Assembly (NCBI GenBank): GCA_905178155.1
Contig: CAJINV010000004.1
Location: forward strand, 7,818,771 to 7,882,770
Direction of reading: 5' to 3'
Length of the DNA stretch: 64,000 bases
Source: Amoebophrya sp. A120
Taxonomy: Eukaryota; Sar; Dinophyceae; Syndiniales; Amoebophryaceae
The notes below the pieces were generated by a model. The model was not told the origin of the DNA and did no database searches. It was given only the letters and a program-made list of their open reading frames with translations. Positions within the stretch are counted from its first letter, which is position 1. Each line of letters opens with the position of its first letter. Of the stretch, positions 29,320-40,604 are shown piece after piece. A program made the translations under genes and the position numbers.

Positions 29320-32056
29320 ATGCCGGAAGTGCAACCCCTGCCCAACACGACTCCCGACACCAGTCGGGAGAGCCCCCTTGTCATCAACTGGAACGAAAAG
29401 ACGAAATCTTGGAGCTGCCAGTGCCGGACGACCAACCAGTCCTGGCTGGAAATTTCCAGCAAGACCGCCACCTGGAAGGGCTCTTATTGAGAGGAAAAAT
29501 TCCCCCTCCCCATATCAAAACGAAATTTCTGATGCTGGATTTGTGTACACAAATCCGAGCTGTCTGGCTGGAGAGCATTGCAGGCCCATACCAAGTCTGA
29601 GTAGAGAGATTTTGGCCTAGGCACTTGGCATAAAAAACGTCAGCACTGTAGGCCCAACAGCATCACAAACCGCCTGCACAATGCGGCGGTTGTCTGCGGC
29701 GTTGCTTTCTTGCAAGACAGACACGATTTGTGACCACAAATCAGCATCGCAGACTTCCAAAAATATATCTTCTCAGTATGGCGGGGAGGGGGGATTTTTC
29801 CTTTTGATAGCTCTTTCGGCGACGTCTACGTCGCGGTCCACAAGCGGTTCGGGAAAGTATCGCAAGAAAGAGCTGTTTCACTGTGAACTTGTGATGCCTA
29901 GAATGGAGCGCAGAACTACTTGTCTTGCTACACCTGCAAGACCTTGACTCTTTATGGGTATTTTCCCCTTGGAAGCGCGCATGGCAAATTTTCTTTGTTA
30001 TGCGTAAGAAACTTGTGATGCAGATCTTGCAAAATCATCACAGTGAAGCAGTCTTTTCTTGGGATAAAAAGTCGCTCTGAAACAGTGTTTGCTGAGCGGG
30101 AAAAATAATGGTAACACGAACAACAATGTTACCGGTGGCGGGAGTTCTTCGAGCACAGCTGCGAAGAACTATCTTCAAACGGGTAGTAGTTCTACTACTA
30201 CCACGACTTCCCAGCTGCCACCGCAACCGGATATCCAGATGTCAGAGGAGCAGCTATTGACCTTTCAGCGCGAGTTATACGCGTTTCACGCGATTGAAGA
30301 AACCAGGAAGCAGAGGCAGGGGAATCCCCACGTATGCAGGAAAAAAGCTGTGTAAGTGTAAAACTGTGTAGGAAGAGCAGCATCACAAATTCGCTTTTGC
30401 ATTAGAGGCAGGGAAAACCTGTCATGCGCAGCGAGTACGTGGACACACGTATGAAAATAGCCTATCACGCAGATCCAGCATGACAGGTGTAACAGTTTTG
30501 CACTTTCCGCATCACAGATTTACACTCACATAGTTTTTTTCTTGCATAGCACGCGAACCTAGTGCAGTATTTTGGCACATTACTACCGGAGGCGACGGCG
30601 AACACGTCGGCACTGGGGCTGCTGATTGAGCTAGTCGACGGGAACAATCTGTACGAGCTCAGCACGAACGGTCAGTACAAATTTTCAAATTCGGCCAGAG
30701 TCGCGCACTCCCACCAGCTGGCGTCGGCGCTGTTGCACCTGCATGGGGCGGTGAGACTGGTGCACAGGGATGTCAAGCCGCAGAATTGCGTGGTATAAAT
30801 TACGACTTAGTGCTGAAGAGTTGTATTTGGTTTGCGCGAGTAGATGCGTATATTGGTTGATTCGGCATTCATAAGTCCATATAAAAGTACACATTTACAC
30901 CGTAAAAAGCACCTAGAAATGGAGATCATTTGCTACAACAACAGGTTTCCCATCGTCCGACGGATCTTCCCATCTACGGCTTTCCCTACATGCAAAATAC
31001 AAATCTCGCCGATGGGAATTACTACAACGCCCTGAAAGTCTGTGATTTCGGAAAAACGCTCGAATTAATGCCGCCACGAAGAACATCAGCGATGTTGACC
31101 ACTTCCGGCACTACTAGCAGTCCGAGTTTAGTACAGACTTCAACATCTTCATCAGCTCCAGCACCTTTGTACACTGCATTTATCAAAGAGAACGGCGGCT
31201 CTCCGCGGTACATGCCGAGGGAGGCTTTTCAGCAAAACAGTTTCATCACGGAGCGGGTGGATTCTTACGCGTTTGGGTGTTTTCTCCTGGAGATTTTCAC
31301 GCAGAAAGTGCCCTTTCCGGACGTGCAGAACTTGCACGAAATTACGCAATATCAAATGTAAGAATGTCTGGGTCTGGAAGAATGCCAGATTTGTCATGCC
31401 AGTCTGGCATGACGCGATAGTCTGTGTTGCATGGGCACGAAAAAGCCCTCTTACCTGTCATGCAAAAACGCAGTTTGCCATGCGGAATACGTAAGAGATG
31501 GCAGCCAAAAAATTTGTCATGCATAGCTGCGTATTGCAGTGCGTCTATCATTCATTTGTAGCATTACAAGTTTCCAGACCCAGATATTTTTGCAGTTCAT
31601 ACGGAAATGATCACGGGACGGATGGGCGCGACGCCACCGATTCCAGTGGCGCAGATTATCAAATGCAAAAATGTCTGGGTCTGGAAGATTGCGAGATTTG
31701 TCATGCTTGTCCGGCATGAGCAAAAGCTTTGTGATGCGTGTCCAAGAAGACACCCTTTTGTCTGTCATGCAAAAACGCAGTTTGCCATGCGAAAAACGCA
31801 ACACAGAGAAGCGCAGACATTTCTTATGCTTGCCTGTGCATTACAGAGCATTCACTATTCCCGACGCAGCATTACAAGTTTCCAGACCCAGACATATTTG
31901 CATTTGATACAGATACCAGGGAGTCTCTTGCCCTTGTTGCAGCAGTGCTTTCGGCTCCGGCCAGAGGATCGGCCGTGCATGGCGGAGGCGGTCTATTGGA
32001 TTAAGGCGAGGTGGACGGAAATGGTTTCCTCGGCCCCTGTAGTGCTGGGAAGCTGA
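29320..32056 (+). CDS. Protein kinase, 434 aa
   Basis: Exons 29320-29484, 29815-29857, 30072-30332, 30554-30792, 30945-31349, 31607-31656 and 31915-32056 give 434 aa. Kinase landmarks, all in one spliced frame: FGDVYVAV of the Gly-rich loop end (about 56), VALK with the ATP lysine at about 73, a Glu in ELYAFHAIEE for helix C, HRDVKPQN catalytic loop (about 227-234), CDFGK (DFG 270-272), GSPRYMPREA in place of the APE motif, DSYAFGCFLLEIFT (subdomain IX) and CFRLRPEDRP (XI). HRDVKPQN fits a Ser/Thr or tyrosine-kinase-like enzyme; the substrate is unknown. A Ser/Thr/Gly/Asn-rich insert lies between VALK and helix C, and another after DFG. The N-terminus has NWNEKTKSWSCQCR, possibly a small Cys motif. 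GT-AG intron 30793-30944; the rest are IE-23 to IE-27. Confidence 0.88.
29485..29809 (+). mobile_element. Introner element IE-23 (family C)
   Basis: 325 bp, TSD GCTCT/GCTCT. The left end has drifted to TATTGAGAGG. It cuts the kinase Gly-rich loop; removal gives WKGSFGDVYVAV. Confidence 0.94.
29858..30066 (+). mobile_element. Introner element IE-24 (family E)
   Basis: 209 bp, flanks GAAAG/AAAAG. TIR TATCGCAAGAAAGAGCTG then TTTCACTGTGA, mirrored. It splits the codon for the Val of VALK; removal gives FGKVALKQC. Confidence 0.92.
30333..30548 (+). mobile_element. Introner element IE-25 (family D)
   Basis: 216 bp, flanks CCACG/GCACG. TIR TATGCAGGAAAAAAGCTG mirrored by a T-rich right end. Removal gives GNPHANLVQYFG. 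Confidence 0.9.
31350..31601 (+). mobile_element. Introner element IE-26 (family A, core A3)
   Basis: 252 bp, flanks CGCAA/CGGAA. Right end GCAGTTCATA. Removal gives LHEITQMITGRM. Confidence 0.92.
31657..31909 (+). mobile_element. Introner element IE-27 (family A, core A3)
   Basis: 253 bp, TSD CAGAT/CAGAT, 50 nt of exon after IE-26. Removal gives PVAQIPGSLLPLL. Confidence 0.94.
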
Positions 32057-32560
32057 CGACACTTGTTTTATTTTCCAAAAGTAAGAGATGACAAAAAACC
32101 CAAATGCAAATTTAAAAAGGTTAAGATTAGGCTAGTAAAAAAAGCATTATTTCCCGAAGTCCGCCGCGACGAGGCAGTGGTTCTGTGTTGCAGCAGGTAT
32201 AGTTTGATGAACAAACAGAATTGCCTTCTCTGTTTCTCGTTCTGCGCCATTCCTTTGGTGCACGGCATCACCACGCAGAGGGCCAAGGAGAGAAGTAGAG
32301 ATAGGATAAAAAAAAACAGGAACCGCGAAGATGAAGAACACAAAAAGAGCGTCCTCGTCGTGGAGCACAGTTTTTTTTGACGATGTTGAGACGAGGGAGC
32401 CAACAACATAGTGAGGAAGGTGGAAGTAGTACCTGAACAACTTAGTGAGGAAATCGTTTTAATACACTTGGACGAACTAGCACCTGAACTTGCACTCTTT
32501 CCATACTGAAGTAAAATGATTTCAGAACGTGGTCGCACGCGACACAATTAGCCCAATATA
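32057..32560. other. Intergenic, nothing recognised
   Basis: About 500 bp, A-rich in the middle. Overlapping ORFs on both strands have no domain. No introner ends. Confidence 0.45.
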
Positions 32561-35500
32561 ATGACGGTCGAAGATGATCACCGAAGCGCAGCAGGAATTA
32601 CCTCCAGCACGGAGGTCGACCTGCTGGAGCACGAGCGGTACCGGCCGTTTATGCTCAACTCCCTACCCATGCTCTTCGTCGTGACCTCGTTCTGGTTCTA
32701 CTTTGGGCTGGCCTACGCAACCTACCTGATGTTTCTCGTGCCACTGGAGGCGATGCGGCTGGCGCCGAACAACCAAATCATGTTTCTTTCTTTAGAGAAA
32801 ATATCCTGTGCAAAAGTATCGTACTCGTATTGCAATCATGCATATACAAATCTTTCTCTTAAGGTAAATCAGCATTACAACTTTTATCTCTCATGCTGAG
32901 GAAATTTGTAATGCATTTTATACGAGTGCGATACTTTTGCAATTCATAGAAAATGATGTACGGCGTCTCGCTGATCACCGCGCCCTTCTTCGGGCGCTTC
33001 AGCGACGAAACCGAATCGAAATATGGGAAAAGGCGGATCTGGATCTTCTTCGCCTGCGTTTTGATTCTGATCGGGAACCTCGGTTGCGCGGTGGCTTCCG
33101 TCGCGTTGGACACGCCACTTTGGTTCTTCTGCGTGCTGCTCGCGATGCTCGGGAAGCACATGGCCGGCGCGGCGCACTCGGCGATCTTGGCAGACTTGGT
33201 ACCGATATCGCAAGAAAAAAGTGTTACAGTTACACATTGTGTTGCAGGAGCCGCAAGACAGACAACCTTTGTCATGCAGGAAATGCTTGCGAGCCTCGTT
33301 TCCTACGTATTTTCCCTTATGATCTCTGCATTACAAGTTTTGTCTCCCAAACAGAGAAAATTTGTGATGCAGAAACTCCAACAAGTGTGTAACTGATACA
33401 CTTTTTTCTTGTGATAACCGCGGACGCATTCGGGGACCGCGGCGGCGTTGGTGCAGGTCCAGTGCGGAGCGGGGGCGACGTTTGGCTTTGTGGGGCAGTT
33501 TATCAACTGCAAGAATGTCTGGGTCTGGAAGATTGCGAGATATGTCATGCTTGTCTGGCATGACCAAGAAGTTTGTGATGCGTGTCAAAGAAGAGACCCT
33601 TTTGCCTGTCATGCAAAAACGCAGTTTGTCATGCGAAACAGGCAACACAAAGAAGCGCAGACATTTCTCATGCTTGGCTGTGCATTACAGAGCATTCACT
33701 ATTCCAAGCGCAGCATTACAAGTTTCAAGACCCAGACATATTTGCAGTTGATACAGTTTCTGGGGTTGTCAAGACACGGGGTGTACTGGGTGTACCTGTT
33801 CAACAGCGCTGTATTAGTCGTCGTCTCCCTCGTGTTTTTCGCCGTCATCGGAGAACCGAGTTCCATCGGGCTTGGGCGCAGCGGGAACACAGCTGAAGTT
33901 TTGGACGAGGAGGTGGACGAAGATGGTGTTCTAGCAGCTGCTGCAGCAACTAAGGAAAGCTACAAGCAACAAACCTCCGACAAAGACAGAGCCGTGGTGG
34001 CGGTGCCCGAAGTAGCTGAAAAGGAGCGACTATTGGGGAAAAGAAATCGAACCAGCGACTCATTTTGGAACAAAAATTCAGAGAACACCTCCGCAGCACA
34101 GAAAAAAAAGCCTTCTTACAAGAACAGTACGAGTACAACGAAGGAAAATAAGCAGCGCCTCGGGATGTTCTCCCTACTGCAGCTAATCCTCACCGCCAGC
34201 CCAGACTACGCGTCCCAGACCTATGCAAGGTTCCTGTACTCCTGCGCGACGGCATCGATTCCGCTGATTCTTTTCTGGCTCCGGGATGTCGCGGAACTGA
34301 AAGACCGGGCGGATGCAGCGGAGCTGACCGCGCAGGTGTCCATCGTCGCGCAGCTCGGCGTGGTGTTTATCACAAGGAAAAACTCACCTCCCCATATCGA
34401 AAAGAAGAATTGTGATGCTGATTTGTGACCACAAATCAGCCTTGTCTTGCGTACAAGGCAAACGGCGCCCATGTGGCGCATTGTGCAGCAAGTCTGTCAT
34501 GCGGTTTCGCCTATGTCAGACTTGTTTCTCATGCTCAGCTGCTACTCAGCTGCTAGCCGGATGCATACCCAAATGCGCTTAGAATATGGCGACAAGCTCT
34601 TGCTGCAATACAAAGCTCATTTGTGTACACAAATCCAGCAACACAAATTGTCTTTTGAATATGGGGTGGGGGCTTTTTTCACTTTGATAGTGTTGGGCTC
34701 GTTACCGTTTGTGGTGTTTGGCGACAGCAATAGTTCCGCGGAAATGAAAAGGAGTAGAACGGCTAGCAAGGAGGTCGTGGAAGAACATCTTCAAACAGGG
34801 ACGATGATGGGTACGAAAAATTATAACGAAGATGTGGACTCCGAGTTGGAGGACGAAGCTGGTGGAATGTTGACGGAAGGAGTGGCAGCGAGTGCACAGC
34901 AGGGAGGAACTACTACTTCTACTGCTCCTGCGGCCCCTCATCTACTAGCTGGCGAGAAGTACAGTGCGCGGGGACATCAAATGCGAGGAGTAGTATCTTC
35001 TGGACGGGAAACTACCTCCGGGGCGGATGCTTCTTCATTACATCGACTACCGGAGGACGATATTAACCTCGTTCAAAGCAACTTTCATACAGAAGGACAG
35101 CACCTCCAAGCGCCGGCATCTGGCACAGCAGGGGTTGCAACGGGATCGTCTAGTAGTATCCATTCTACGTGTATCCCACGAAAAAACTGTTTCACTGTGG
35201 TGATTTTGCAAGATCTGCATCACAAGTTTGTTGTACATGACACGGAACATTTGCCGTGCGCGCTTCCCAAGAGAAAACACGCTTTAAAATCCAATCTCTT
35301 GCAGGTGTAGCACGACAAACACTTTGGTGCTTCGTTCTCTGCATCACAAGTTCACAGTGAAACAGTTTTTTCTTACTTGCGATAACGTGGTCCACCACGC
35401 CCGACGTTCTGGAGAAGCAGGAATTTCTCGAGTCCGTTAGTAGGAGCAAGAAGTGGTTCTTACTCGGCTGTTGGATGCTGTTGGTCATGTTTATTGGGTT

Positions 35501-37765
35501 AAGCAGCTCGAGCTTCGTGCAGAATTCCAAAAACTCCAGTTTGTTTCTATAACCTGCTCATCTGTTACAATCTCAAACGTTACAATAGAGTCTCGGTTTT
35601 GTATTGCATGATGAGCATGACAGACTCGGACAGCATTCCACTTTCTGCAATACAAATTTCGCAAGATTGTAGTGCGGATTGGGACTCCAGAATTTGTCAT
35701 GCGCAATCCTATTAGAGTTGGCTAGCGAATGCACTTCTTGCATCACAAAATCCAGATTCTATTGTAACAGTTGAGATTGTAACGTCTGAGCCGGTCATAG
35801 TTTCTCCCGCTGTTGTTCCTCGGCGCGGCTCTGTACGGGGCAGGCAGCGGCACCACCGGCGCGGGGGATTTGGCGCTCGCGTTGGGGATACGACCGTCCA
35901 AAATCACGAATGGAATCGCCTTGTCGTCCTACATCCCAGTCGCGACGTACGGGATGGTGTTTGGCACCTTGGCGTTTGCGTTGATTCAGGGTGTTTTCCC
36001 GATTGACGATGGGGATGGTAGTACTGGAAGCAAATTTATCGCTTACGAAAAACTACGTGTTTCACTGAAAGGATGTTGCAAGTTGTTCTTTTGCATCACA
36101 AAATTGTTCTACATCATAGCAAGAGAAACACTTCTCAGATACATTTTCTGCATATACAAGTTTACAGTGAAAAAATTTTTCTCTTGCGATAAAATTGCTG
36201 GCGCTGACAGGAAGCGACAGCACGAAGACCAGGAGGTCATCCTCTTACACGACGGCTGATAGTACTGTAGGTTCTACTCATCTTGACGTTGACACGAATT
36301 TTCTGTTGCTGAAAAGGAGAAACCTGCGGAGGTCCTCTTACTTTCGCGAAACTGGGACGAGGAGAAGTCATACCAGTAGTAGTGCCTCACCAACACAAGA
36401 TGATCATTACGAAGAAAACGTGAACAACGTCTTCCAGCCGATCGGCCACGAGGCGATTATCAAGTGCAAAAATGTCTGGATCTGGAAGAGTGCATGTTTG
36501 TCATGCTTGTCTGGCATGACTCTTAAATCTGTCATGCACGTTACCCAAGAGCTCCATTTTTCATTTTCTGTGATGCAGAAACGCAGAATAGGCAACACCT
36601 AGAAGCTCAGAAACTTGTCATGCTGAGCCAGCATTTGTGGCCTCATCGTGAGACGCCACCCAGCATCACAAGTTTCCAGACCCAGACACTTTTACATTTG
36701 ATAGCGATGCACAAGGCTCAACGTCATTCGAAGATTTTCGAACCAGTTCCGGAGGTTATGAAAGTGCACACCTCGTCCCCCTCCCCCTCATTTGTCATGC
36801 AAAATACCAAATCCAGCCTTTTCCCTTTGGCACTGCTTGCATAATAGGTTCATTCGGAAGCCGAAACACCACTAGAATCGGAGGTCGCGAATTATTTCTC
36901 ATGCAAAAGCTGCATTTATGCCATCACTTGTGTTGCTGCTTATGCGTTTTAAATGCAGGTCGAGTGGAAGTTGTGCACTCTCATAGAGGTGGGGTGGGAT
37001 CCGGATCTAGAACAGGAAGATGACAACGACGCTGGAGTGAATAACATAGGAGATGAGAAACAAACAAAAACCCTGATGAACGAAGGTGATGAAGATACAA
37101 ACCCCGTACTAGAGGACGATTCAACTGCTACGACACCCGCCCCCACTACCACGACCGCGACAAGCAGCCACATTTCCTGGAAGAACCGGGTAACGAAAAA
37201 AGAAGGCTACGTGGCCACCTACTTTGCCGCGGCGCTGTTTATCGTCGCGGCTATGTTCTTTACGCACAGCATCAACCTGCGCCGGGCATGGAAGACCACG
37301 TTGGAGTACCAAATTTCGAAACAACGAAAGAACAATTCTGCGGGGATATCCTGTGTAAAAACGTCCCCACCCCAGAGCTGTAATGCAAATCTGCATGCTT
37401 AAAATGTTTCTCATGCGGAGAGGACACATCAGAGACGTTTCCTAGTGATGATTTGAAATTTGTCATGCTCGAATCAGCATGAGAAACTGGACCTGTGATG
37501 CTGCTCACTTTGCTGAACAGGATTGCACTACGAGGCCAAACTTGTCATGCGCAAAAGCCAGCACCGCTTGTTGATTTGTCTAGCAGAATTGACTATGGGG
37601 CGCGGACGTTTTTGCACAGGATAAGGGGCGGAAGCGGTGGCGGAGCCCTTGGAGCAGGAGGAGGAAACGATCGTAGTAGAGGAAACTGGAGGAGCACCGC
37701 CCAGGATAGATGGAGAAGGAATTCTGGCCGGTGCTAGCGGGGGTGGGAAGAAGTCAAAAATGTAA
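32561..37765 (+). CDS. Major facilitator superfamily transporter (GPH/MFS-like), 949 aa
   Basis: Eleven exons: 32561-32801, 32954-33205, 33422-33500, 33759-34367, 34695-35171, 35390-35547, 35805-36036, 36197-36457, 36709-36756, 36991-37346, 37629-37765. An N-terminal pair of membrane segments (LPMLFVVTSFWFYFGLAYAT) leads to MFS motif A at about residues 94-109 (GRFSDETESKYGKRR), followed by IWIFFACVLILIGNLGCAVA and WFFCVLLAMLGKHMAG. This resembles sugar/cation symporters of the GPH type. Later membrane segments include VYLFNSAVLVVVSLVFFAVI, WFLLGCWMLLVMFIGL, LFLPLLFLGAALYGAGSG and TYFAAALFIVAAMFF. Long acidic Ser/Thr-rich loops (about 222-320 and 400-585) make it roughly twice the usual MFS length. 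The substrate cannot be read from the sequence. All ten introns are introners (IE-28 to IE-37), representing seven families in one gene. There is no GT-AG intron. Confidence 0.8.
32802..32948 (+). mobile_element. Introner element IE-28 (family B)
   Basis: 147 bp, TSD GAAAA/GAAAA. Removal gives SLEKMMYGVSL, leading straight into MFS motif A. Confidence 0.94.
33206..33416 (+). mobile_element. Introner element IE-29 (family D)
   Basis: 211 bp, flanks ACCGA/ACCGC. Clear family D TIR: TATCGCAAGAAAAAAGTG, TTACAGTTACAC. Removal gives ADLVPRTHSGT. Confidence 0.92.
33501..33753 (+). mobile_element. Introner element IE-30 (family A, core A3)
   Basis: 253 bp, TSD CAGTT/CAGTT. Removal gives VGQFLGLSRHGV. 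Confidence 0.94.
34368..34689 (+). mobile_element. Introner element IE-31 (family C)
   Basis: 322 bp, TSD GTGTT/GTGTT. Diverged C ends (TATCACAAGG / CACTTTGATA). Removal gives LGVVLGSLPFVV, completing a membrane segment. Confidence 0.93.
35172..35384 (+). mobile_element. Introner element IE-32 (family E)
   Basis: 213 bp, TSD ACGTG/ACGTG. Family E TIR: TATCCCACGAAAAAACTG, TTTCACTGTG. Removal gives IHSTWSTTPDV. Confidence 0.94.
35548..35799 (+). mobile_element. Introner element IE-33 (family G)
   Basis: 252 bp, TSD GTTTC/GTTTC. Family G TIR: TATAACCTGCTCATCTG then TTACAATCTCAAACG, mirrored and ending GGTCATA. Removal gives NSSLFLPLLFLG. Confidence 0.9.
36037..36191 (+). mobile_element. Introner element IE-34 (family E, short)
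   Basis: 155 bp, TSD AAATT/AAATT. E-type ends (TATCGCTTACGAAAAAC ... TTGCGATA) with a core shorter than other E copies (209-213 bp). Removal gives GSKLLALTGSDS. Confidence 0.91.
36458..36703 (+). mobile_element. Introner element IE-35 (family A, core A3)
   Basis: 246 bp, TSD GCGAT/GCGAT. Removal gives GHEAMHKAQRH. Confidence 0.93.
36757..36985 (+). mobile_element. Introner element IE-36 (family H)
   Basis: 229 bp, TSD GAGGT/GAGGT. Left TIR TATGAAAGTGCACACC plus TCCCCCTCCCCCTC. The right arm keeps only GTGCACTCTCATA, so it is degraded. Removal gives VPEVGWDPDLEQ. An AAATGCAG inside mimics a 3' splice site, but the TSD model fits better. Confidence 0.82.
37347..37623 (+). mobile_element. Introner element IE-37 (family F)
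   Basis: 277 bp; flanks GGGGA and AGGGG, so the TSD is ambiguous (GGGG core). Family F TIR: TATCCTGTGTAAAAACGTCC, CCACCCCAG. Frame is restored (NNSAG then EAVAEPLE). Confidence 0.88.
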
Positions 37766-38029
37766 AACTAGTATACTGTTATCCTTATCGGGTGGAATGT
37801 TGCAAAATGTTTGATTACTTATTTTATTCTAGATGGCATTTACATTTTTGCCATGTTCACATGAAAGAAGATAAAACACTGCTTACCAAGTAAAAAGGTG
37901 ACAGGCTCCAGTGTATGATTAAAGTAAAAAAGCATCTCTGAATTCTCATAGTCACCACACAACTTTTTTCAAGAAATGAAAAGCAACAAGCATGTTCCAC
38001 CCGGCGACTAGCTGCTGCAGCCGAAGTAG

Positions 38030-38160
38030 CAGCGTGCAAGAACCAGCAGAGAGAGCTGCGATTTTGCGTTTCTTGCAATGCAGATTTTGTTCGTCCCACG
38101 AAATCAAGTCTCCGCGACGCAATGAAAATTGTTCCAACGCACTGAAAATTTTCACCCTGA
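38030..38160. repeat. Dispersed intergenic repeat, copy 1
   Basis: About 130 bp similar to 40887-41020, sharing CCAGCAGAGAGAGCTG, ATCAAGTCTCCGCGACGC and GAAAATTGTTCCA. It precedes the gene fragment at 38143. Read on the minus strand, both copies give GTIF-ASRRLD-like peptides, which may be chance. Confidence 0.7.
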
Positions 38161-38240
38161 ATCTTCTTCGTACGAGGAAAACGAAAATGAGAATTATATG
38201 GCAAGCGAGAGCAATGAGCTGTATGTGTATTCTGTAGTTT
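38143..38240 (+). pseudogene. Partial duplicate of the GT31 gene's C-terminus
   Basis: Reads ENFHPESSSYEENENEN and ends NELYVYSVV-stop at 38238-38240. The last exon of the 50891-56708 gene reads ENFYPEPSSYEENDEN and NELYSAVEP. Similarity continues downstream (GTATTCGGCAGTGT at both places), so the copied block includes 3' UTR. There is no start and no upstream exons here, so I treat it as a gene fragment. Confidence 0.65.
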
Positions 38241-38964
38241 AACAGTCAGATGTGGTGTTGTATAGTATTCGGCAGTGTAGTTTCAGCTTCATTAACATAG
38301 TGTGATCCACCAGTAATAAAAAATGGAAGTTCAATGGACTGGTATCTTCAAATTGAGAGCAAAAAATCCTATTTATTGGTCGCAAATACGGGGATACTGC
38401 TTACACCAAGTCGTGGCTTCTCAAGATCTCTCTTGGCGATGTTTGCAAGGATAAATGATCATGACGAAATGACTACACCGACACTGATCCGAGTCTTCCC
38501 TTTTGCCGGTTGCTATCTCGACGGTCGCTCTACGTGGACGAAGTGGCACTACAAATGTGACGCAATTTTTTATCGAGAGAAGTGGCTCTACTTCTTCATT
38601 CCGCATTTCAGTGAAACTACAAAAAGGTAAAAGCAATCTGGCTGTGACTGTATATTAGCATTACGAGATAAAAACGAAATCCGCCTCTATCAGGACGCTC
38701 TTTTACAACTTGACACCTTGCTCGAGCATTTTGTTGCCCACACAAGGTAGGTTCTGTCTCTGTTCGGGAAGACTGGAGAAGAAAATCATACCAGCAGAGC
38801 AAAGAATAGAAGCGCAGTGCTTTGGAGCTTCTTTATCATCTCGCTCCCAGACAAGCAGATAAGGAAGGGAAAACTGTTGCTGCTTGTGTTGAGCTACCTA
38901 GTCCTAAATTTAGCAAGTTCTTGGACTTCTCACCTGGCAAGTAAGTGAGTCAAAGTATAACATC

Positions 38965-39819
38965 ATGGCATCCCTCCGTCGCGTACTTGCCGCCGTCGGT
39001 GCGGGCATGTCATCTCTCCACTTCCGCAGAGAATTACTTTTCGGCGCGCTCCTCCTGGGTGGGCGTGGTGCTTTTGAATCCTCTGGGATGAATGCCAGCC
39101 ACTCTGTTTATCCGTTCGTGGTTGCTGTCCAGGTGCGGCCATCTCGGGAGCCAAGCCAACTTTTGCACAAGATAAAAAGCAAGGATCTGGTCGGGGCGAC
39201 AGATCTTTTTTTCGAAATGTTGAAAGACGGGCCGCTTCTACCCACTCCAGCAGAGTATAAGGAACTGCGACGTGCACTTTTCGAGATAAAGGATTGGAAA
39301 GGTGCTGAGAAGGTGCGCCATGCGTATCCGTATTTGTCGAAGGGTGTCAAGGCGCCGCAGCCGTGTGCAGGTTTGGAAGGAAAGACGGAGCTCGAAGCGA
39401 GTTGCGGCGGCAGCGATGGCCAAGAACAGCACAGGGAGCAGGCAGCTGTATCTGGTAAACAACAAGGGACCACAGCCGAGTATTACCTCCGTCAAGTGAA
39501 GTGCGTAGAGGAAATTCTTTCCATTATGAATAGAAAGGGGATCGAGCCGGACATCTCTTGCTACAACACCCTACTGAGCGCACGCGCCAAGGCTGGCGAC
39601 GCGGCGGGCGCGTTCGCGGTGTTGGAAGAAATGGAAGCCGCGGAGATCGTGCCCGACCTTGCCACCTACAGCACCCTGCTGGAAGCTTGCGCCGGCACAC
39701 AATACGGCGAAATCGTTCTTGACATCATGAAAATTCAGGGGATGATCCGCCGCGACTGCAACGAAAAGCAGGCCAAAGAAGAATTGCTACGAAAAATTGC
39801 GAAGAGTGGTGGGCACTGA
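38965..39819 (+). CDS. Pentatricopeptide repeat (PPR) protein, 284 aa
   Basis: A single exon from the ATG at 38965. PPR helices are visible at about residues 175-255: VEEILSIMNRKGIEPDISCYNTLLSARAKAGDAAGAF-like wording (VLEEMEAAEIVPDLATYSTLLEAC), with the typical I.PD...YNTLL spacing of 35 residues. A weaker pair lies at residues about 60-120 (LLHKIKSKDLVGATDLFFEMLKDG). PPR proteins bind RNA in organelles. The Arg-rich, hydrophobic N-terminus (MASLRRVLAAVGAG...HFRRELLFGALLLGG) could be a mitochondrial targeting sequence. It has no intron and no introner, and is short for the family. Confidence 0.82.
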   Translation: MASLRRVLAAVGAGMSSLHFRRELLFGALLLGGRGAFESSGMNASHSVYPFVVAVQVRPSREPSQLLHKIKSKDLVGATDLFFEMLKDGPLLPTPAEYKELRRALFEIKDWKGAEKVRHAYPYLSKGVKAPQPCAGLEGKTELEASCGGSDGQEQHREQAAVSGKQQGTTAEYYLRQVKCVEEILSIMNRKGIEPDISCYNTLLSARAKAGDAAGAFAVLEEMEAAEIVPDLATYSTLLEACAGTQYGEIVLDIMKIQGMIRRDCNEKQAKEELLRKIAKSGGH

Positions 39820-40324
39820 GTCCTGGTAGATAGAATGAAAGAGTGATTTACTACACAAAAGCAAACCCTCACCGGCGACACATAGCGCACGACAGTGCTT
39901 CATCTTGTCTCGTCGACGGATGGCTGGGTGTGTGCGCTTGCCGTGTTTGCGCTAAGTACCCGTATTTGTACTAAAGGAGCAAGACGTGCGGCGCTCTACT
40001 GACTGCCACAGAAGCTTTGCTTTCGCTTTTTGATTTATCAACCTGGCCAGCTACATACTCCAGCCCATGTCGTATCCAGATTCAGTTTCCTGGTCACTGT
40101 GAACAATGTACAATGGCAGAACAAATAAGTAAGGCGCAACACAGTAGGAAGCTTTGGTGCTGATGGGAGGACCAACGTCACCAGCAGTTTTTTCGCAGCA
40201 TGGATTGACTTTAAAAGACACACGCTTTCGTCCGAAGCCCAGCTTTCATTCTATTTCTGTTGCAGATCCGGAAAAAATATAGAAGAGGTTTTATTTCACT
40301 TATTCAAATATAGGATGCCACACA

Positions 40325-40495
40325 CATATCGACTAACATTTTGTGTTGACATTTTGAAAGAAGTAACGTCCAAATATCGATTGACATTTTGAAAGACGTA
40401 ACGCCATATCGATTAACATTTTGAAAGTAGCGTCCTATCGATTGACATTTTGAAAGAAGTAACGTCCACATATCGATACTTAACATTTTGAATCT
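40325..40495. repeat. Imperfect tandem repeat, ATATCGATTGACATTTTGAA unit
   Basis: Five imperfect units of about 30-45 bp carrying ATATCGAYTRACATTTTGAA followed by AGAAGTAACGTCC variants, starting near 40325, 40373, 40406, 40434 and 40469. Confidence 0.8.
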
Positions 40496-40550
40496 GTCTG
40501 GGGGATTGAACTTGAAATAAGGCGAAGTATGTTTTTGTGTCCCGCCACTT

Positions 40551-40604
40551 CACCTGCGGGGACGGCTTAACGCGGAGAAAATTCACCTGCGGGCACGGCT
40601 TAAC
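40551..40604. repeat. Direct repeat of a 21-bp motif
   Basis: CACCTGCGGGSACGGCTTAAC occurs at 40551-40571 and 40584-40604, differing at one base. Confidence 0.75.

Larger units (their letters stand above)
37766..38964. other. Intergenic with dispersed repeat and gene fragment
   Basis: Contains a repeat shared with 40.9-41.0 kb and a copy of the 3' end of the glycosyltransferase gene (listed separately). A 98-codon ATG ORF at 38334-38630 has a mixed, protein-like composition but no known family or paralog; I do not call it. Confidence 0.5.

Noticed and set aside
36957-36970. AAATGCAG-GTCGAG as a GT-AG acceptor in the MFS gene
   Set aside because: No matching donor; the family H element with perfect GAGGT duplication explains the same gap and gives a continuous frame.
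37857-38204. Minus-strand ORF over the dispersed repeat
   Set aside because: Similar peptides in both repeat copies follow from DNA similarity; no start context or domain, and all other genes are on the + strand.
38334-38630. 98-codon ORF
   Set aside because: Has an ATG and mixed composition but no family, homologous copy or splice support; left uncalled.
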